From positions 186,001 to 250,000 of the forward strand of contig NZ_JABWDU010000004.1 of NCBI RefSeq assembly GCF_013371465.1: a stretch of 64,000 nucleotides of DNA, read 5' to 3'. Each line of letters opens with the position of its first letter. Within the stretch, counting starts at the first letter, position 1. This document shows positions 1 through 9,883 of the stretch, in pieces. The position numbers and the translations under genes are program-made. Source of the DNA: Ensifer oleiphilus. Its GTDB lineage: Bacteria; Pseudomonadota; Alphaproteobacteria; Rhizobiales; Rhizobiaceae. The notes beneath the pieces are model-generated. The model had not been told where the DNA came from. It was given only the letters and a program-made list of their open reading frames with translations, and did not search any database.

Positions 1-575
1 CCACCATTCATCACCGTGGTCAGGCCCTCGGTTTCGATCGGCGTATGGCTGACGATCTTCAAGAGTTGCTTGTGCGACCAGACGTCGTCCTCGAGCGGCG
101 CGATGTTGAGATCGCCGACGAGGATCGACGAGATGCCGGCATCAGCCTCGGCGTGCAACAGCTTCATCTCTTCCACGAAATCGAGCTTGTGGCCGAACTT
201 TGGATTGATCGAGCGGTCCGGTTCGTCGCCGCCGGCCGGAACGTAGAAATTGTGCAGCCGGATTTTTTTGCCGCCGGCTTCAAACACCACCGAGAGGTGG
301 CGCGCATCGCCGACGCCGCAATAGTCGCGGCGATCGCTGAGTTCGTGCAGCGGCAGGCGCGAGATCGTCGCGACGCCGTGATAGCCCTTCTGGCCATGCA
401 TCTCGATATGGTTATAGCCGAGCGCTTTCAGCGGCTTCGATGGAAACTGGTCGTTTGGGCACTTGGTTTCCTGAAGGCAGAGAATGTCGGGCTGCCAGGT
501 CTTCAAGAGGTGCTCGACCAGCGGCATGCGCAGGCGAACGGAGTTGATGTTCCACGTGGCGACGGAAAGGGCCAT
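1..575 (-). CDS. xthA: Exodeoxyribonuclease III, 3' end outside the window
   Basis: AP endonuclease / 3'-5' exonuclease of base excision repair. The frame opens at ATG 573-575 and leaves the window at base 1, so about 191 codons of a protein normally near 260 residues are visible. The N-terminus MALSVATWNINSVRLR and the following LCLQETK (metal-binding Glu) are the classic Xth opening, and LVGDLNIAP further in is the conserved Asp/Asn metal and substrate site of the EEP fold. A GGGGA lies about eight bases before the ATG. It is the last gene in the leftward ftsK-lolA-xthA series but is separated from lolA by a terminator, so it probably has its own promoter in 576-700. Confidence 0.93.
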   Translation of the reverse strand, partial: MALSVATWNINSVRLRMPLVEHLLKTWQPDILCLQETKCPNDQFPSKPLKALGYNHIEMHGQKGYHGVATISRLPLHELSDRRDYCGVGDARHLSVVFEAGGKKIRLHNFYVPAGGDEPDRSINPKFGHKLDFVEEMKLLHAEADAGISSILVGDLNIAPLEDDVWSHKQLLKIVSHTPIETEGLTTVMNG

Positions 576-699
576 TGCTCATTCCCCATGATCGGGTAGG
601 TCCGGGCGTTCGACCGATGGGAAGCCGGCTCAGGACGGGTGTATTCTCGATGTCCGAGCGGTTTAAGCAGGTCCGGCGGCCGGCGACAAGGAAGGCATG

Positions 700-722
700 A
701 AAAAGGCCGCCTAAAGGCGGCC
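700..722 (-). terminator. Rho-independent terminator of lolA
   Basis: A perfect 7-bp stem GGCCGCC/GGCGGCC (705-711 with 716-722) with a four-base loop is followed, on the minus strand, by five T residues. It sits 33 bases past the lolA stop and before xthA. Confidence 0.85.
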
Positions 723-754
723 GATGTCCACAAGCACGGCTGACGAAAAGGCCG

Positions 755-1414
755 TCAACGGCCCTTGTTGCGCACTTCGTCGTAGGGGATCTTGAACACC
801 TTGTCGTCCAGCGCCATGCCGGTCTGGACGTTGAAGATCATCACCGAAGTGTCCTTCTTCTGCGCGTCGGTAATCGTCCACTGGCGCAGGTCGTAGGTCT
901 TCGGGTCGAACATCATGGTGATGGTCGAATCGCCGAAGATCGAGCGGTCGCCGAGCACGATGGTGATGAGATCGGACTCTTCCTTGACGCCGCGCACCAT
1001 CTTGCCTCGCAGGTCGATCCGTTCGCTGAGCAACAGGTTGAGCGGCGTCTTCGACAGCGGGTAGATGTCCCATGTCTTCAGCTTCATGTTGCCGATGACC
1101 ACCGACTTGCCGTCGGCGATCACGCGCATGGGCGAAGGCGCCTCGTAGTTGAAGCGGATGCGGCCGGGGCGGCGGATGTAGAACTTGCCGCCGGTCTGCT
1201 CGCCGCGTGGCCCGAATTGCACGAATTCGCCGGCCATGGTTTTGACGGACGAGAAATGGTCGGCGATCTTCTGGGCGGAGCCCGTCGCCTGCGCAAAGGC
1301 TTTCGTGACGTCAAGACCGGCGCCACCCATGCCCGCGAGCGCCGCGAGGCCACCAACGAATACGCGGCGCGATATCGCCGGATTGTTGCCCTGGGTGGTT
1401 TTCGTTTCTGTCAT
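755..1414 (-). CDS. lolA: Outer-membrane lipoprotein carrier protein LolA, with twin-arginine-like signal
   Basis: Periplasmic chaperone that carries lipoproteins from LolCDE to the outer membrane; 219 residues, normal for the family. After the signal the mature part has the LolA barrel pattern: FSSVKTMAGEFVQFGPRG, FYIRRPGRIRFNYEAP, and a C-terminal half ending KIPYDEVRNKGR. The start at 1414 is preferred to the ATG at 1429 because AAGGAG lies seven bases before it, while the upstream ATG is inside that Shine-Dalgarno. The signal region has AISRRVFVGG, a hydrophobic stretch and an Ala-Gln cleavage site (AFAQ), which looks like a Tat signal rather than the usual Sec signal. It lies downstream of ftsK, the common alphaproteobacterial order. 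Confidence 0.9.
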   Translation of the reverse strand: MTETKTTQGNNPAISRRVFVGGLAALAGMGGAGLDVTKAFAQATGSAQKIADHFSSVKTMAGEFVQFGPRGEQTGGKFYIRRPGRIRFNYEAPSPMRVIADGKSVVIGNMKLKTWDIYPLSKTPLNLLLSERIDLRGKMVRGVKEESDLITIVLGDRSIFGDSTITMMFDPKTYDLRQWTITDAQKKDTSVMIFNVQTGMALDDKVFKIPYDEVRNKGR

Positions 1415-1551
1415 CGCAGTCTCCTTCATTTCCTAGATCATCTGGAGCGCAAGTGCGGCACCTTCAAGGCGTTTTTCATGGCCTTCGAGGCGCTGCGCTC
1501 TCACATGACCGTTACCGGGCTGCCGTTTTGTCGCCCCGCTGAGGATCGGGC

Positions 1552-4242
1552 TTATCGGCCGGTGATTTCCGCTTCGGTCGGCACGAGAATTTCCCGTTTT
1601 CCGGCGTGGTTCGCCGGGCCGATGATGCCTTCCTGCTCCATGCGCTCGATCAGCGACGCGGCCCTATTATAGCCGATCCCGAGGCGACGTTGCACGTAGG
1701 ATGTGGAGGCCTTGCCGTCGCGCAGCACGATCGCCACGGCCTGGTCATAAGGGTCGTCGGAATCGGCGAGATTGGACGTGCCGGCCGGGCCGCCGCCATC
1801 GTTGTCCTCGTCGTCATCTTCGGTGATCGCGTCGAGATATTGCGGCGTGCCCTGGGTCTTCAGATAGGCGACGACTTCCTCGACTTCGGTGTCGGAGACG
1901 AACGGACCGTGGACGCGCTGGATGCGCCCGCCGCCGGCCATGTAGAGCATGTCGCCCATGCCGAGCAGCTGTTCGGCGCCCTGTTCGCCAAGGATGGTGC
2001 GGCTGTCGATCTTCGAGGTCACCTGGAAGGAGATGCGGGTCGGGAAGTTGGCCTTGATCGTGCCGGTGATGACGTCGACCGAGGGGCGCTGCGTCGCCAT
2101 GATCACATGGATGCCGGCGGCGCGCGCCATCTGCGCCAGCCGCTGCACTGCGCCTTCGATGTCCTTGCCGGCGACCATCATCAGGTCGGCCATTTCGTCG
2201 ATGATGACGACGATATAGGGCATCGGCGACAGGTCGAATTCCTCGGTCTCGTAGATCGCTTCGCCGGTCTGGCGGTCGAAGCCGGTCTGCACCGTGCGGG
2301 TGATCGCATCACCCTTGGCCAGTGCCTGCTCGACGCGGGTGTTGAAGCCGTCGATGTTGCGCACGCCGATCTTCGACATCTTCTTGTAGCGCTCTTCCAT
2401 CTCGCGCACCGTCCACTTGAGCGCGACGACCGCCTTCTTCGGGTCGGTCACCACGGGCGAAAGCAGGTGCGGAATGCCGTCATAGACGGAGAGTTCGAGC
2501 ATCTTGGGATCGATCATGATCAGCCGGCACTGGTCGGGACGCAGGCGGTAGAGCAGCGACAGGATCATGGTGTTGATTGCCACCGACTTGCCCGAGCCGG
2601 TGGTGCCGGCGACGAGCAGATGCGGCATCTTGGCGAGATCGGCGACCACGGGTTCGCCACCGATGGTCTTGCCGAGCGCCATGGCCAGGCGCGCCTTGCT
2701 CGTCTCGAAGTCACGCGATCCGACCAGTTCGCGCAGATAGACGGTTTCGCGGCGCTGGTTCGGCAGTTCGATACCGATGGCGTTGCGGCCGGGAACGACG
2801 GCGACGCGGGCAGCGATCGCGCTCATCGAGCGGGCGATGTCGTCGGCAAGCCCGATGACGCGGGAGGATTTGATGCCCGGCGCCGGCTCCAGTTCATAGA
2901 GGGTGACGACCGGACCGGGGCGAACGTGGATGATCTCACCCTTGACGCCGAAGTCCTCGAGCACGCCCTCGAGCATGCGGGCGTTCTGCTCCAGCGCGTC
3001 GGCGGAGAGCGAGGCATCGCGGGTGACGTTCTTCGGCTCGGCGAGGAAATGCATCGGCGGCAGCGCGAAATCGCCGTCGTCGTCTTCGACGAAGGAGCGC
3101 TGCGCTTCGCGTTCGAGCCGCTCGCTCGTCTTCGGGCGAGGGGGCGGCGTCGCAACCCGCGAACCGGCCTTCTGCAGACCCTGCTTCGGCGGTGCGGATT
3201 TCGGTGCCCAATCGGATGCGATGTCGTCGTCTTCGTCATCCGGCAGAATGCCGGCGGGGCGGCGCTCGTCCATGTCGAAGGGCATGTCGTCATCGTCGTC
3301 GGCCATGATCGGCGGCGGCGTGACGACGCGGCGCTCGGAGCGGTCAAGTGACCGCTCGGAGCGGTCGAGGGAAGGTTCGATGCGGTCGCCCGCGGCCATC
3401 GGCTTCGGCCGGGCCGGCTCGTTCAGCGTGCCGAATTCGTCATTGTTGAAATCGTAGGGTTCGTCGTACTGGCGCTTGGTCGGGGTGCGGGTGCCGCTCA
3501 TGCCGAAGATGCGGCGCACGCGCGCCTGGACCGTATAGCGCATATGCGCGAACGAGCCCATCAGCAGCGTGAAGGGGCCTTCGCTGTCGTCTTCATCCAG
3601 TTCGTCGCGCACGGTGCGCGCCTTGCTCGGCGTCGGCTCTTCGATCTCGTCTTCGTCCTCTTCCTCGCCGACACCGATCAGACCGGCGCTGTAGATCAGG
3701 CACCAGGCGGCCGGGGCGGCAAAGATGCAGGCGAGCACGGTGGCGAAGGTGCCGGTCGGGAAGGCGCCGGTGAAGAGCGCCGGAAAACGCAGGATCATGT
3801 CGCCGAAGACGCCACCGAGGCCATTGGGCAGCGGCCAGGTGATCGGCGCAGGCACGCAGCTCAAGGCAGCGCCGGCAAGCACCGATCCGACGAACCAGAG
3901 GGCGAGACGCTTGACGATCTTGTCGAAGCGCTTGCCGCCGATCAGCACCAGTGCCCAGGCGACGGCCGGGAGCAGCGCGACGACGCTTGCAAGCCCGAAG
4001 AACTGCATGAAGATGTCGGCAAACGCTGCGCCCGCATAACCAAGCACATTGGTCGGCTCGTCCGAGGTGGCATAGGAGAAGCTCGGATCGGCAACGTTCC
4101 ATGTCGACAGCGCGGCGATGGCCAGCGCCAGCGCGCCAAACAGCGCGAAGCCCGCCAGCGACGCGATCTGTCGCCAAACGAAAGTGGTTAGCACGAACCG
4201 GTTGGAACGGCTGTCAAGCGTTGCCGGATTGCTTCTGCTCAT
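1552..4242 (-). CDS. ftsK: DNA translocase FtsK
   Basis: Septal DNA pump that segregates chromosome termini and activates XerCD recombination; 896 residues from this start. The N-terminal 200 residues hold about four hydrophobic membrane spans (for example [15 protein letters not shown]). A long acidic, Pro/Arg-rich linker follows (clusters of Asp such as [16 protein letters not shown]). The motor has Walker A GTTGSGKS near residues 545-553 and Walker [12 protein letters not shown]. The C-terminal winged-helix gamma domain ([19 protein letters not shown] onward) recognises the orienting DNA sequence. An ATG 45 bases upstream (4287) is possible; the chosen start begins [12 protein letters not shown] as I recall for rhizobial FtsK. 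The next gene downstream is lolA. Confidence 0.95.
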   Translation of the reverse strand: MSRSNPATLDSRSNRFVLTTFVWRQIASLAGFALFGALALAIAALSTWNVADPSFSYATSDEPTNVLGYAGAAFADIFMQFFGLASVVALLPAVAWALVLIGGKRFDKIVKRLALWFVGSVLAGAALSCVPAPITWPLPNGLGGVFGDMILRFPALFTGAFPTGTFATVLACIFAAPAAWCLIYSAGLIGVGEEEDEDEIEEPTPSKARTVRDELDEDDSEGPFTLLMGSFAHMRYTVQARVRRIFGMSGTRTPTKRQYDEPYDFNNDEFGTLNEPARPKPMAAGDRIEPSLDRSERSLDRSERRVVTPPPIMADDDDDMPFDMDERRPAGILPDDEDDDIASDWAPKSAPPKQGLQKAGSRVATPPPRPKTSERLEREAQRSFVEDDDGDFALPPMHFLAEPKNVTRDASLSADALEQNARMLEGVLEDFGVKGEIIHVRPGPVVTLYELEPAPGIKSSRVIGLADDIARSMSAIAARVAVVPGRNAIGIELPNQRRETVYLRELVGSRDFETSKARLAMALGKTIGGEPVVADLAKMPHLLVAGTTGSGKSVAINTMILSLLYRLRPDQCRLIMIDPKMLELSVYDGIPHLLSPVVTDPKKAVVALKWTVREMEERYKKMSKIGVRNIDGFNTRVEQALAKGDAITRTVQTGFDRQTGEAIYETEEFDLSPMPYIVVIIDEMADLMMVAGKDIEGAVQRLAQMARAAGIHVIMATQRPSVDVITGTIKANFPTRISFQVTSKIDSRTILGEQGAEQLLGMGDMLYMAGGGRIQRVHGPFVSDTEVEEVVAYLKTQGTPQYLDAITEDDDEDNDGGGPAGTSNLADSDDPYDQAVAIVLRDGKASTSYVQRRLGIGYNRAASLIERMEQEGIIGPANHAGKREILVPTEAEITGR

Positions 4243-4385
4243 GTTGCCTGCTGCCCGTCTCGATCTTAAAGGCACATTGCGCGCCATGGAATCAACCTAA
4301 GCGAAGCACGGTTAATGCGACATTAACCATGCGCGTGTGCTGCTAAAATACCGAGGGCGAAGGTCCGAAACCCGCGCAATTCAGC

Positions 4386-4413
4386 AAAAAAGCCCGGATC
4401 TTTCGATCCGGGC
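4386..4413 (-). terminator. Rho-independent terminator of glnK-amtB
   Basis: Perfect 9-bp stem GCCCGGATC/GATCCGGGC (4392-4400 with 4405-4413), four-base loop, six T on the minus strand. It lies 72 bases past the amtB stop. Confidence 0.88.
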
Positions 4414-4484
4414 CAAAGGCGATCCGCATCAGACGGACCGCGACGGGACGGTGAGCGGCGCCTGTGGACGGCGCCGCAATTGGC

Positions 4485-5849
4485 TTAGTTGTGATAGGCG
4501 GCTTCGCCGTGGGACGAGAGGTCGAGACCTTCGCGTTCGGCTTCGACCGAAACCCGGAGCCCGACGATCGCGTCGACGACCTTGTAGAGGATGGCCGAGA
4601 CCACGCCGCACCAGACGATGGTGATGGCGACGGCGGTCAGCTGGGTCATGAACTGGCCGCCCATGGTGACGCCGTCTGCGTAACCGATGCCGCCGAGCGA
4701 CGACGAGGCGAAGATGCCGGTCGCCAGCGCGCCGAAGAAGCCACCGACGCCATGGACGCCGAAGACGTCAGCGGTGTCGTCGTAACCGAACTTGTTCTTC
4801 ACCACCGAGACGAAGAAGTAGCACAGCGGCGAAACGATCAGACCCATGACGATCGCGCCCATCGGACCGGCAATGCCGGCAGCCGGCGTGATGGCGACGA
4901 GGCCGGCGATCATGCCCGAGGCGGCGCCCAGCATCGAGGCCTTGCCGCGGGTAAAGGTTTCGACGACCGACCAGGAGAGGATGGCCGCTGCTGTTGCAAG
5001 GAAGGTGTTGACGGTTGCGAGCATCGCGCCGCCTGACGCTTCAAGGTTGGACCCGGCGTTGAAGCCGAACCAGCCGAACCACAGCATCGCCGCACCGACG
5101 AGTGTCAGTGTCATCGAATGCGGTGCCATCATGTCCTTGCCGAAGCCTGTGCGCTTGCCGACCATGATCGCGCCGATCAGGCCCGCAACGCCGGCATTGA
5201 TGTGTACGACGGTGCCGCCGGCAAAATCGAGAGCGCCCATGCCGAAGAGCAGGCCGTTGCCGTCCCAGACCATGTGGGCGATCGGGAAGTAGACGAAGGT
5301 TGCCCAGAGCACGGAGAAGAGTACAGCTGCGGAGAACTTGATGCGCTCGGCAAAGGCGCCGATGATGAGGGCCGGCGTCAGCGCCGCGAACGTCATCTGG
5401 AACAGCATGAAGATGTATTCCGGAATGACCACGCCTTCGGAGAAGGTGGCCGACGTGCTGTCAGTCGAGACGCCTGCCAGGAACATCTTGGCAAAGCCGC
5501 CGAAGTAGGGGCTGGTCGAGCCGCCGAAGGCGAAGGAATAGCCGTATACGACCCAGACGATCATCATCGTTGCGCCGATGACCGTGCACTGCATCAGCAC
5601 CGACAGCATGTTCTTGGCGCGTGCGAGGCCACCATAGAACAAGGCGAGGCCCGGGATCAGCATGAAGAAGACGAGCAGGGTGGAGATGAACATGAAGGCC
5701 GTGTCGGCCTTGTCGGGAACGGGCGCTGCGGCCGTGGCAGCGGCTGCTGCCGGTGCGGCTTCCTGGGCAAAGGCGACGACCGGCGAAAGAAGGGCGGCAG
5801 AGGCTGCGCCGATCCTGACCAGAGAGGTAGAAAGTTTGCTTGACGACAT
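4485..5849 (-). CDS. amtB: Ammonium transporter AmtB
   Basis: Inner-membrane trimeric ammonium channel; 454 residues. A signal sequence (ends VVAFAQ) and an Ala/Pro-rich linker precede eleven predicted spans beginning TAFMFISTLLVFFMLIPGLA. The pore histidines are seen in GGTVVHINAG and DVFGVHGVGG, and the phenylalanine gate region and the AHMVWDGNG segment are present. GGGAG lies ten bases before the ATG. It follows glnK with a 27-base gap, the near-universal glnK-amtB operon in which GlnK blocks AmtB under nitrogen excess. Expression would come from the candidate sigma-54 promoter before glnK. Confidence 0.96.
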   Translation of the reverse strand: MSSSKLSTSLVRIGAASAALLSPVVAFAQEAAPAAAAATAAAPVPDKADTAFMFISTLLVFFMLIPGLALFYGGLARAKNMLSVLMQCTVIGATMMIVWVVYGYSFAFGGSTSPYFGGFAKMFLAGVSTDSTSATFSEGVVIPEYIFMLFQMTFAALTPALIIGAFAERIKFSAAVLFSVLWATFVYFPIAHMVWDGNGLLFGMGALDFAGGTVVHINAGVAGLIGAIMVGKRTGFGKDMMAPHSMTLTLVGAAMLWFGWFGFNAGSNLEASGGAMLATVNTFLATAAAILSWSVVETFTRGKASMLGAASGMIAGLVAITPAAGIAGPMGAIVMGLIVSPLCYFFVSVVKNKFGYDDTADVFGVHGVGGFFGALATGIFASSSLGGIGYADGVTMGGQFMTQLTAVAITIVWCGVVSAILYKVVDAIVGLRVSVEAEREGLDLSSHGEAAYHN

Positions 5850-5876
5850 CGAATAGTGCTCCCTGAACGGCGTGGC

Positions 5877-6296
<420 letters not shown>

Positions 6297-6301
6297 CTAC
6301 A

Positions 6302-6317
6302 TTCAAGGGGCGTGCCA
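6302..6317 (-). promoter_or_regulatory. Candidate sigma-54 promoter of glnK-amtB
   Basis: On the minus strand TGGCACGCCCCTTGAA matches the -24 half (TGGCACG) exactly with the right four-base spacer to TTG, but the usual GC of the -12 half reads GA. No convincing NtrC palindrome was found upstream. The match is good but not perfect. Confidence 0.55.
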
Positions 6318-6445
6318 GATTCGTTGCGATGAGCTAAGATCATGAAAAGGCATGGGAAAATTATCGCGCGCAGCAAGTGTGCCGCGACGCGCTAAAAAAT
6401 CGTCACTTTAGAAGATCAAAAAATAGGCAGAAAAGATTAAGCGCC

Positions 6446-7336
6446 TTATTTTTGTTCAAGTGCCTTTTTCCGGATCAGGCCTTCCTGCGCCACCGAGGCA
6501 ATCAGCACGCCGGAGCGATCAAAAAGGCTGCCACGGGTCATGCCGCGGGCACCATGGGCGCTGGGGCTGTCCTGGGTGTAGAGCAGCCAGTCGTCCATCT
6601 TGCAGGGGCGATGGAACCACATGGCGTGATCGAGGCTTGCAACCTGCAGGTTGCGATCGAACACCGACGTGCCATGGGCATAGAGCGAGGTGTCGAGCAG
6701 CGTCATGTCGGAGAGGTAGGCAAGCACGGCGGCCTGCAGATGGCGCTCGTCGGGCACCTGGCCGACGGCCTTGACCCAGACGTCCTGGGTCGGCTTGCCG
6801 TCGTTGCGGGCGAAATAGTGGGCGAGCGAGACCGGCCGGATTTCGATCGGCCGCGGCCGTTCCCAGTAGCGGCGGATCGCTTCGGGTGCATGCGCCAGGA
6901 ACTTGTCCTTCAGTTCCTGTTCGCCCGGCAGAGTTTCCGGCATCGCCACATTGGGTATGTCGATCTGATGCTCGAAGCCGTCCTCGTCATACTGGAACGA
7001 TGCCGACATCGAGAAGATTGCCTTGCCATGCTGGATGGCGACGACACGGCGGGTGGCGAAGCTCGAGCCGTCGCGAATGCGGTCGACCTCGTAGATGATC
7101 GGCACCGAGGGGTCGCCGGGGCGCATGAAATAGGCGTGCAGCGAGTGCACGTAGCGGCCTTCGTCGACGGTGCGCTGGGCTGCGACCAGGGCCTGGCCGA
7201 TCACCTGGCCGCCGAACACGCGCTGCCAGCCGACCTGGGGACTGCGGCCACGGAACAGGTTCTCCTCAAGCTTTTCGAGGTCGAGTGTGGCAAGCAGCGC
7301 ATCCATAGGCGTTGCGGTCTCAGTGGGGCGCGACAT
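6446..7336 (-). CDS. tesB: Acyl-CoA thioesterase II
   Basis: Hydrolyses acyl-CoA to free fatty acid and CoA; cytoplasmic double-hotdog enzyme, 296 residues. The first hotdog has ENLFRGRSPQVGWQRVFGG and the second has SLDHAMWFHRP (catalytic Asp), a Thr/Ser in RGMTRGSLFD and SVAQEG (catalytic Gln), the Asp-Thr-Gln triad of TesB. The start at 7336 (MSRPTETATP) is preferred to an upstream ATG at 7402 because GGAGA lies nine bases before it. It is divergent from the hydroxylase gene at 7422, leaving only 85 bases for both promoters. Confidence 0.92.
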   Translation of the reverse strand: MSRPTETATPMDALLATLDLEKLEENLFRGRSPQVGWQRVFGGQVIGQALVAAQRTVDEGRYVHSLHAYFMRPGDPSVPIIYEVDRIRDGSSFATRRVVAIQHGKAIFSMSASFQYDEDGFEHQIDIPNVAMPETLPGEQELKDKFLAHAPEAIRRYWERPRPIEIRPVSLAHYFARNDGKPTQDVWVKAVGQVPDERHLQAAVLAYLSDMTLLDTSLYAHGTSVFDRNLQVASLDHAMWFHRPCKMDDWLLYTQDSPSAHGARGMTRGSLFDRSGVLIASVAQEGLIRKKALEQK

Positions 7337-7421
7337 TTCGGCTGTCTCCAACGGTAGGAACGGCGATGGCATTGATCTATATAGGCATGAAACGATGCTC
7401 AAGTGCGACGGGAGAAAGCGG

Positions 7422-8636
7422 ATGATCGATGTGTTGATTGCCGGTGGCGGCTATGTCGGCCTTTCGCTCGCGGTGTCGCTGAAGAAGGCGGCGCCGCATC
7501 TGGCCGTCTCCGTCATCGACGGTGCGCCGGAGGGCGCCTGGAAGCGCGACGAGCGCGCGTCTGCCGTCGCTTCCGCCGCCGAGCGCATGCTTGACGTTCT
7601 CGGCGTCTGGCAAGCGATTGCGCCGGAGGCCGAACCGATCCGGCGCATGGTCATCACCGATTCGAAGACGTCGGATCCGGTGCGGCCGGTTTTCCTCACC
7701 TTCGACGGCGAAGGCGAGGAGGGCAGGCCCTTTGCCCATATGGTGCCGAACACCGCCATGGTCGGTGCGCTGCGTGATGCCTGCGAGGAATTGGGCGTTG
7801 TCGTGCGTCAATCGACGATGGTCGAAACCTTCGAAAGCGGCGATCATGCGGTTGCCGTGACGCTTGCCGGCGGCGAACAGCTGGAAGCCCGGCTGCTGGT
7901 TGCCTGCGACGGCGTGCGCTCGAAGCTGCGCGATGCGGCCGGTATCAAGACGGTCGAGTTCGACTACGGCCAGTCTGGTATCGTCACGACCGTCGAGCAT
8001 GAGCGTCCGCATGAGGGCACGGCCGAGGAGCATTTCCTGCCGGCCGGTCCTTTCGCCACGCTGCCGCTCAAGAACAATCGCTCGTCGCTGGTGTGGACCG
8101 AGCGCACCGCCGATGCCGAGCGCCTGGTCAAGGGCGACGATTTTCTGTTCGAGGAAGAGCTGGAGCGCCGCTTCGGCCACAGGCTCGGCCATCTTAAGGT
8201 CGTGGGCGGTCGCCGCGCCTTTCCGCTCGGCCTGACGCTGGCGCGCGATTTCGTCAAGCCGCGGTTTGCGCTTGCGGGCGATGCCGCCCACGGAATCCAT
8301 CCGATCTCCGGCCAGGGCCTCAATCTCGGCTTCAAGGACGTGGCGGCGCTGGCCGAGACGATCGTCGAGGCGGACCGCCTCGGGCTCGACATCGGTTCGC
8401 TCGCCATCCTTGAGCGCTACCAGAGCTGGCGCCGGTTCGACACGTTCCGCATGGGGGTGACGACCGATGTGCTCAACCGGCTGTTTTCGAACGACATCAC
8501 GCCGGTCCGGATCGCCCGCGATTTCGGCCTCGGGCTCGTCGACCGGCTGCCGTCGCTGAAAAGCTTCTTCATCCGCCAGGCTGCCGGCATTGCCGGCGAC
8601 GCGGACCCGCGGCTGCTATCCGGTCAGGCGATCTGA
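7422..8636 (+). CDS. ubiH: UbiH/UbiF-family FAD-dependent hydroxylase
   Basis: Predicted ubiquinone-ring hydroxylase (class A flavoprotein monooxygenase), 404 residues. It begins MIDVLIAGGGYVGLSLAV, a Rossmann GxGxxG FAD site; the mid-region has the DG motif (LLVACDGVRSKLRDAAG) and the C-terminal FAD motif is LAGDAAHGIHPISGQGLN, diagnostic of the UbiH/COQ6 family. GGGAGA lies six bases before the ATG. Which ring position it hydroxylates cannot be told from sequence. The 3' end is followed 30 bases later by a RIME-like repeat. Confidence 0.88.
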   Translation: MIDVLIAGGGYVGLSLAVSLKKAAPHLAVSVIDGAPEGAWKRDERASAVASAAERMLDVLGVWQAIAPEAEPIRRMVITDSKTSDPVRPVFLTFDGEGEEGRPFAHMVPNTAMVGALRDACEELGVVVRQSTMVETFESGDHAVAVTLAGGEQLEARLLVACDGVRSKLRDAAGIKTVEFDYGQSGIVTTVEHERPHEGTAEEHFLPAGPFATLPLKNNRSSLVWTERTADAERLVKGDDFLFEEELERRFGHRLGHLKVVGGRRAFPLGLTLARDFVKPRFALAGDAAHGIHPISGQGLNLGFKDVAALAETIVEADRLGLDIGSLAILERYQSWRRFDTFRMGVTTDVLNRLFSNDITPVRIARDFGLGLVDRLPSLKSFFIRQAAGIAGDADPRLLSGQAI

Positions 8637-8665
8637 TCCGCAAAGCGCGGCATTCCTGGGTTTGC

Positions 8666-8837
8666 CCCTCACCCTAGCCCTCTCCCCGCAGGCGGGGCGA
8701 GGGGACGCGGGAAACGGACACGCTATAACGCTGGTTTGCCATCGAAGACGAGCAGTCGCCGTGAGAACGGGCGGACGCCGCGGGTGTCCTTCTCCCCGCA
8801 TGCGGGGAGAAGGTGGCCGGCAGGCCGGGTGAGGGGG
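8666..8837 (+). repeat. RIME-like palindromic intergenic element, copy A
   Basis: About 170 bases bounded by GCCCCTCACCCTAGCC and its inverse GGGTGAGGGG. Inside are two strong palindromes, CTCCCCGCAGGCGGGGCGAG and CCTTCTCCCCGCATGCGGGG, separated by a variable middle. It closely matches copies at 15310-15466 (inverted) and 20229-20394. The architecture fits the Rhizobium-specific intergenic mosaic elements known from Sinorhizobium; it carries no gene. Confidence 0.85.
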
Positions 8838-8878
8838 AAGCAGACGTAGGCTGGCCATGGCCGGCCCGTCTGCCTGCG

Positions 8879-9067
8879 TCAGTCCTCGATCTTGCGCGCC
8901 TCGGAGATCAGCATGATTGGGACGCCATCGCGGATGGGATAGGCGAGCCGCGCCTTTTCCGAGATCAGCTCGCCTGCTTCGGCGTGATAGCTCAGCCGGC
9001 CCTTGGTCAGCGGGCAGACGAGCAGTTCGAGCAGTTTCGGATCGACCTTACTGGCGTTGACGTCCAC
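8879..9067 (-). CDS. Trm112-like (UPF0434) small zinc-ribbon-type protein
   Basis: Short cytoplasmic protein, 62 residues from GTG. The core [20 protein letters not shown] and [20 protein letters not shown] is the Trm112/YcaR family signature; Trm112 proteins act as activating subunits for methyltransferases in other organisms, but no such role is shown for this copy. Only one Cys of the ribbon remains, as is usual in the bacterial form. The GTG at 9067 lies just after a GAGGG and ten bases past the LON-gene stop; an ATG at 9100 would overlap that gene and lacks a ribosome site. Probably translated from the LON-gene mRNA. Confidence 0.8.
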   Translation of the reverse strand: MDVNASKVDPKLLELLVCPLTKGRLSYHAEAGELISEKARLAYPIRDGVPIMLISEARKIED

Positions 9068-9077
9068 GAGCCCTCGC

Positions 9078-9758
9078 TTACTGCAGGATGTTGTCGACAT
9101 CGCCGAAATTGCGCGCGAGCACGATCTCGGTGATGGCGATCAGCGTCTCGGCGCGGGTCTTGAGGTCGGGGGCTTCCAGCAGCGCCTGTTTCTCCGCAGG
9201 CCCATAGGGCGACATCATTGCCATGGAATTGACCAGCGTGCGGTTGCTGGCGCGCTCGACACTCTCCCAATCGGCCTTCAGCTTGTTGGCCTCCAGATAG
9301 GCCCTGAAGGCTGCCAGCAGCGCCGAACGGTCGACAAGGCTTTCATCGTCGCGATTTTCAAGGTCGGCGGTGAACGGTCCGATACGGAAGCGGCGGTAGC
9401 CGCGCGTGCCGGCGACCTCGTTAAACAGCCGGTAGCGGCACACGCCCGTCAGCGAGGTGATGTAGCGGCCGTCGCCGGTTTCGGCAAAGGAGGTGATACG
9501 GCCGATGCAGCCGACCTGACAGAGTGCGGGAACCGGCCCGACGCCGATATCGTTGCGGCCTTCGCAGAAGGAGGGCTGCACGATCCCGATCAACCGATTG
9601 CCGGAAAGGGCATCGTCGAGCATCGCCAGGTAACGCGGCTCGAAGATGTTGAGCGGCAGCTGGGCGCCAGGCAAAAGCAGCGCGCCGGTCAGCGGAAACA
9701 CCGGAATGATCTCCGGCAAGTCCTGCGGACCTAGATAACGTGCATTTCCGACATGCAT
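9078..9758 (-). CDS. LON peptidase substrate-binding domain protein
   Basis: Stand-alone LON N-terminal domain (COG2802 type), 226 residues, without ATPase or protease domains. Visible signatures are [35 protein letters not shown] and [17 protein letters not shown]. The C-terminal helical part ends FGDVDNILQ. The function is not established; it is a cytoplasmic protein presumed to bind proteins. The Trm112-like gene follows immediately and the thioredoxin-TPR gene precedes it, an arrangement recalled as common in rhizobia. Confidence 0.9.
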   Translation of the reverse strand: MHVGNARYLGPQDLPEIIPVFPLTGALLLPGAQLPLNIFEPRYLAMLDDALSGNRLIGIVQPSFCEGRNDIGVGPVPALCQVGCIGRITSFAETGDGRYITSLTGVCRYRLFNEVAGTRGYRRFRIGPFTADLENRDDESLVDRSALLAAFRAYLEANKLKADWESVERASNRTLVNSMAMMSPYGPAEKQALLEAPDLKTRAETLIAITEIVLARNFGDVDNILQ

Positions 9759-9883
9759 TCCGATCGACCTTGCAGATGTCCGGTCTCGCCCCCGCCACGC
9801 ATCGCAGCGTGGCCAACCAGATCAAGAAATGGTGCGCCCCTTGAAAATCTCAAGGGAAAAACGCACCGATCTTGCTGCGTGGT

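Noticed and set aside
1606-3351. 581-residue frame opposite ftsK
   Set aside because: Composition shadow; the minus strand carries clear FtsK motifs.
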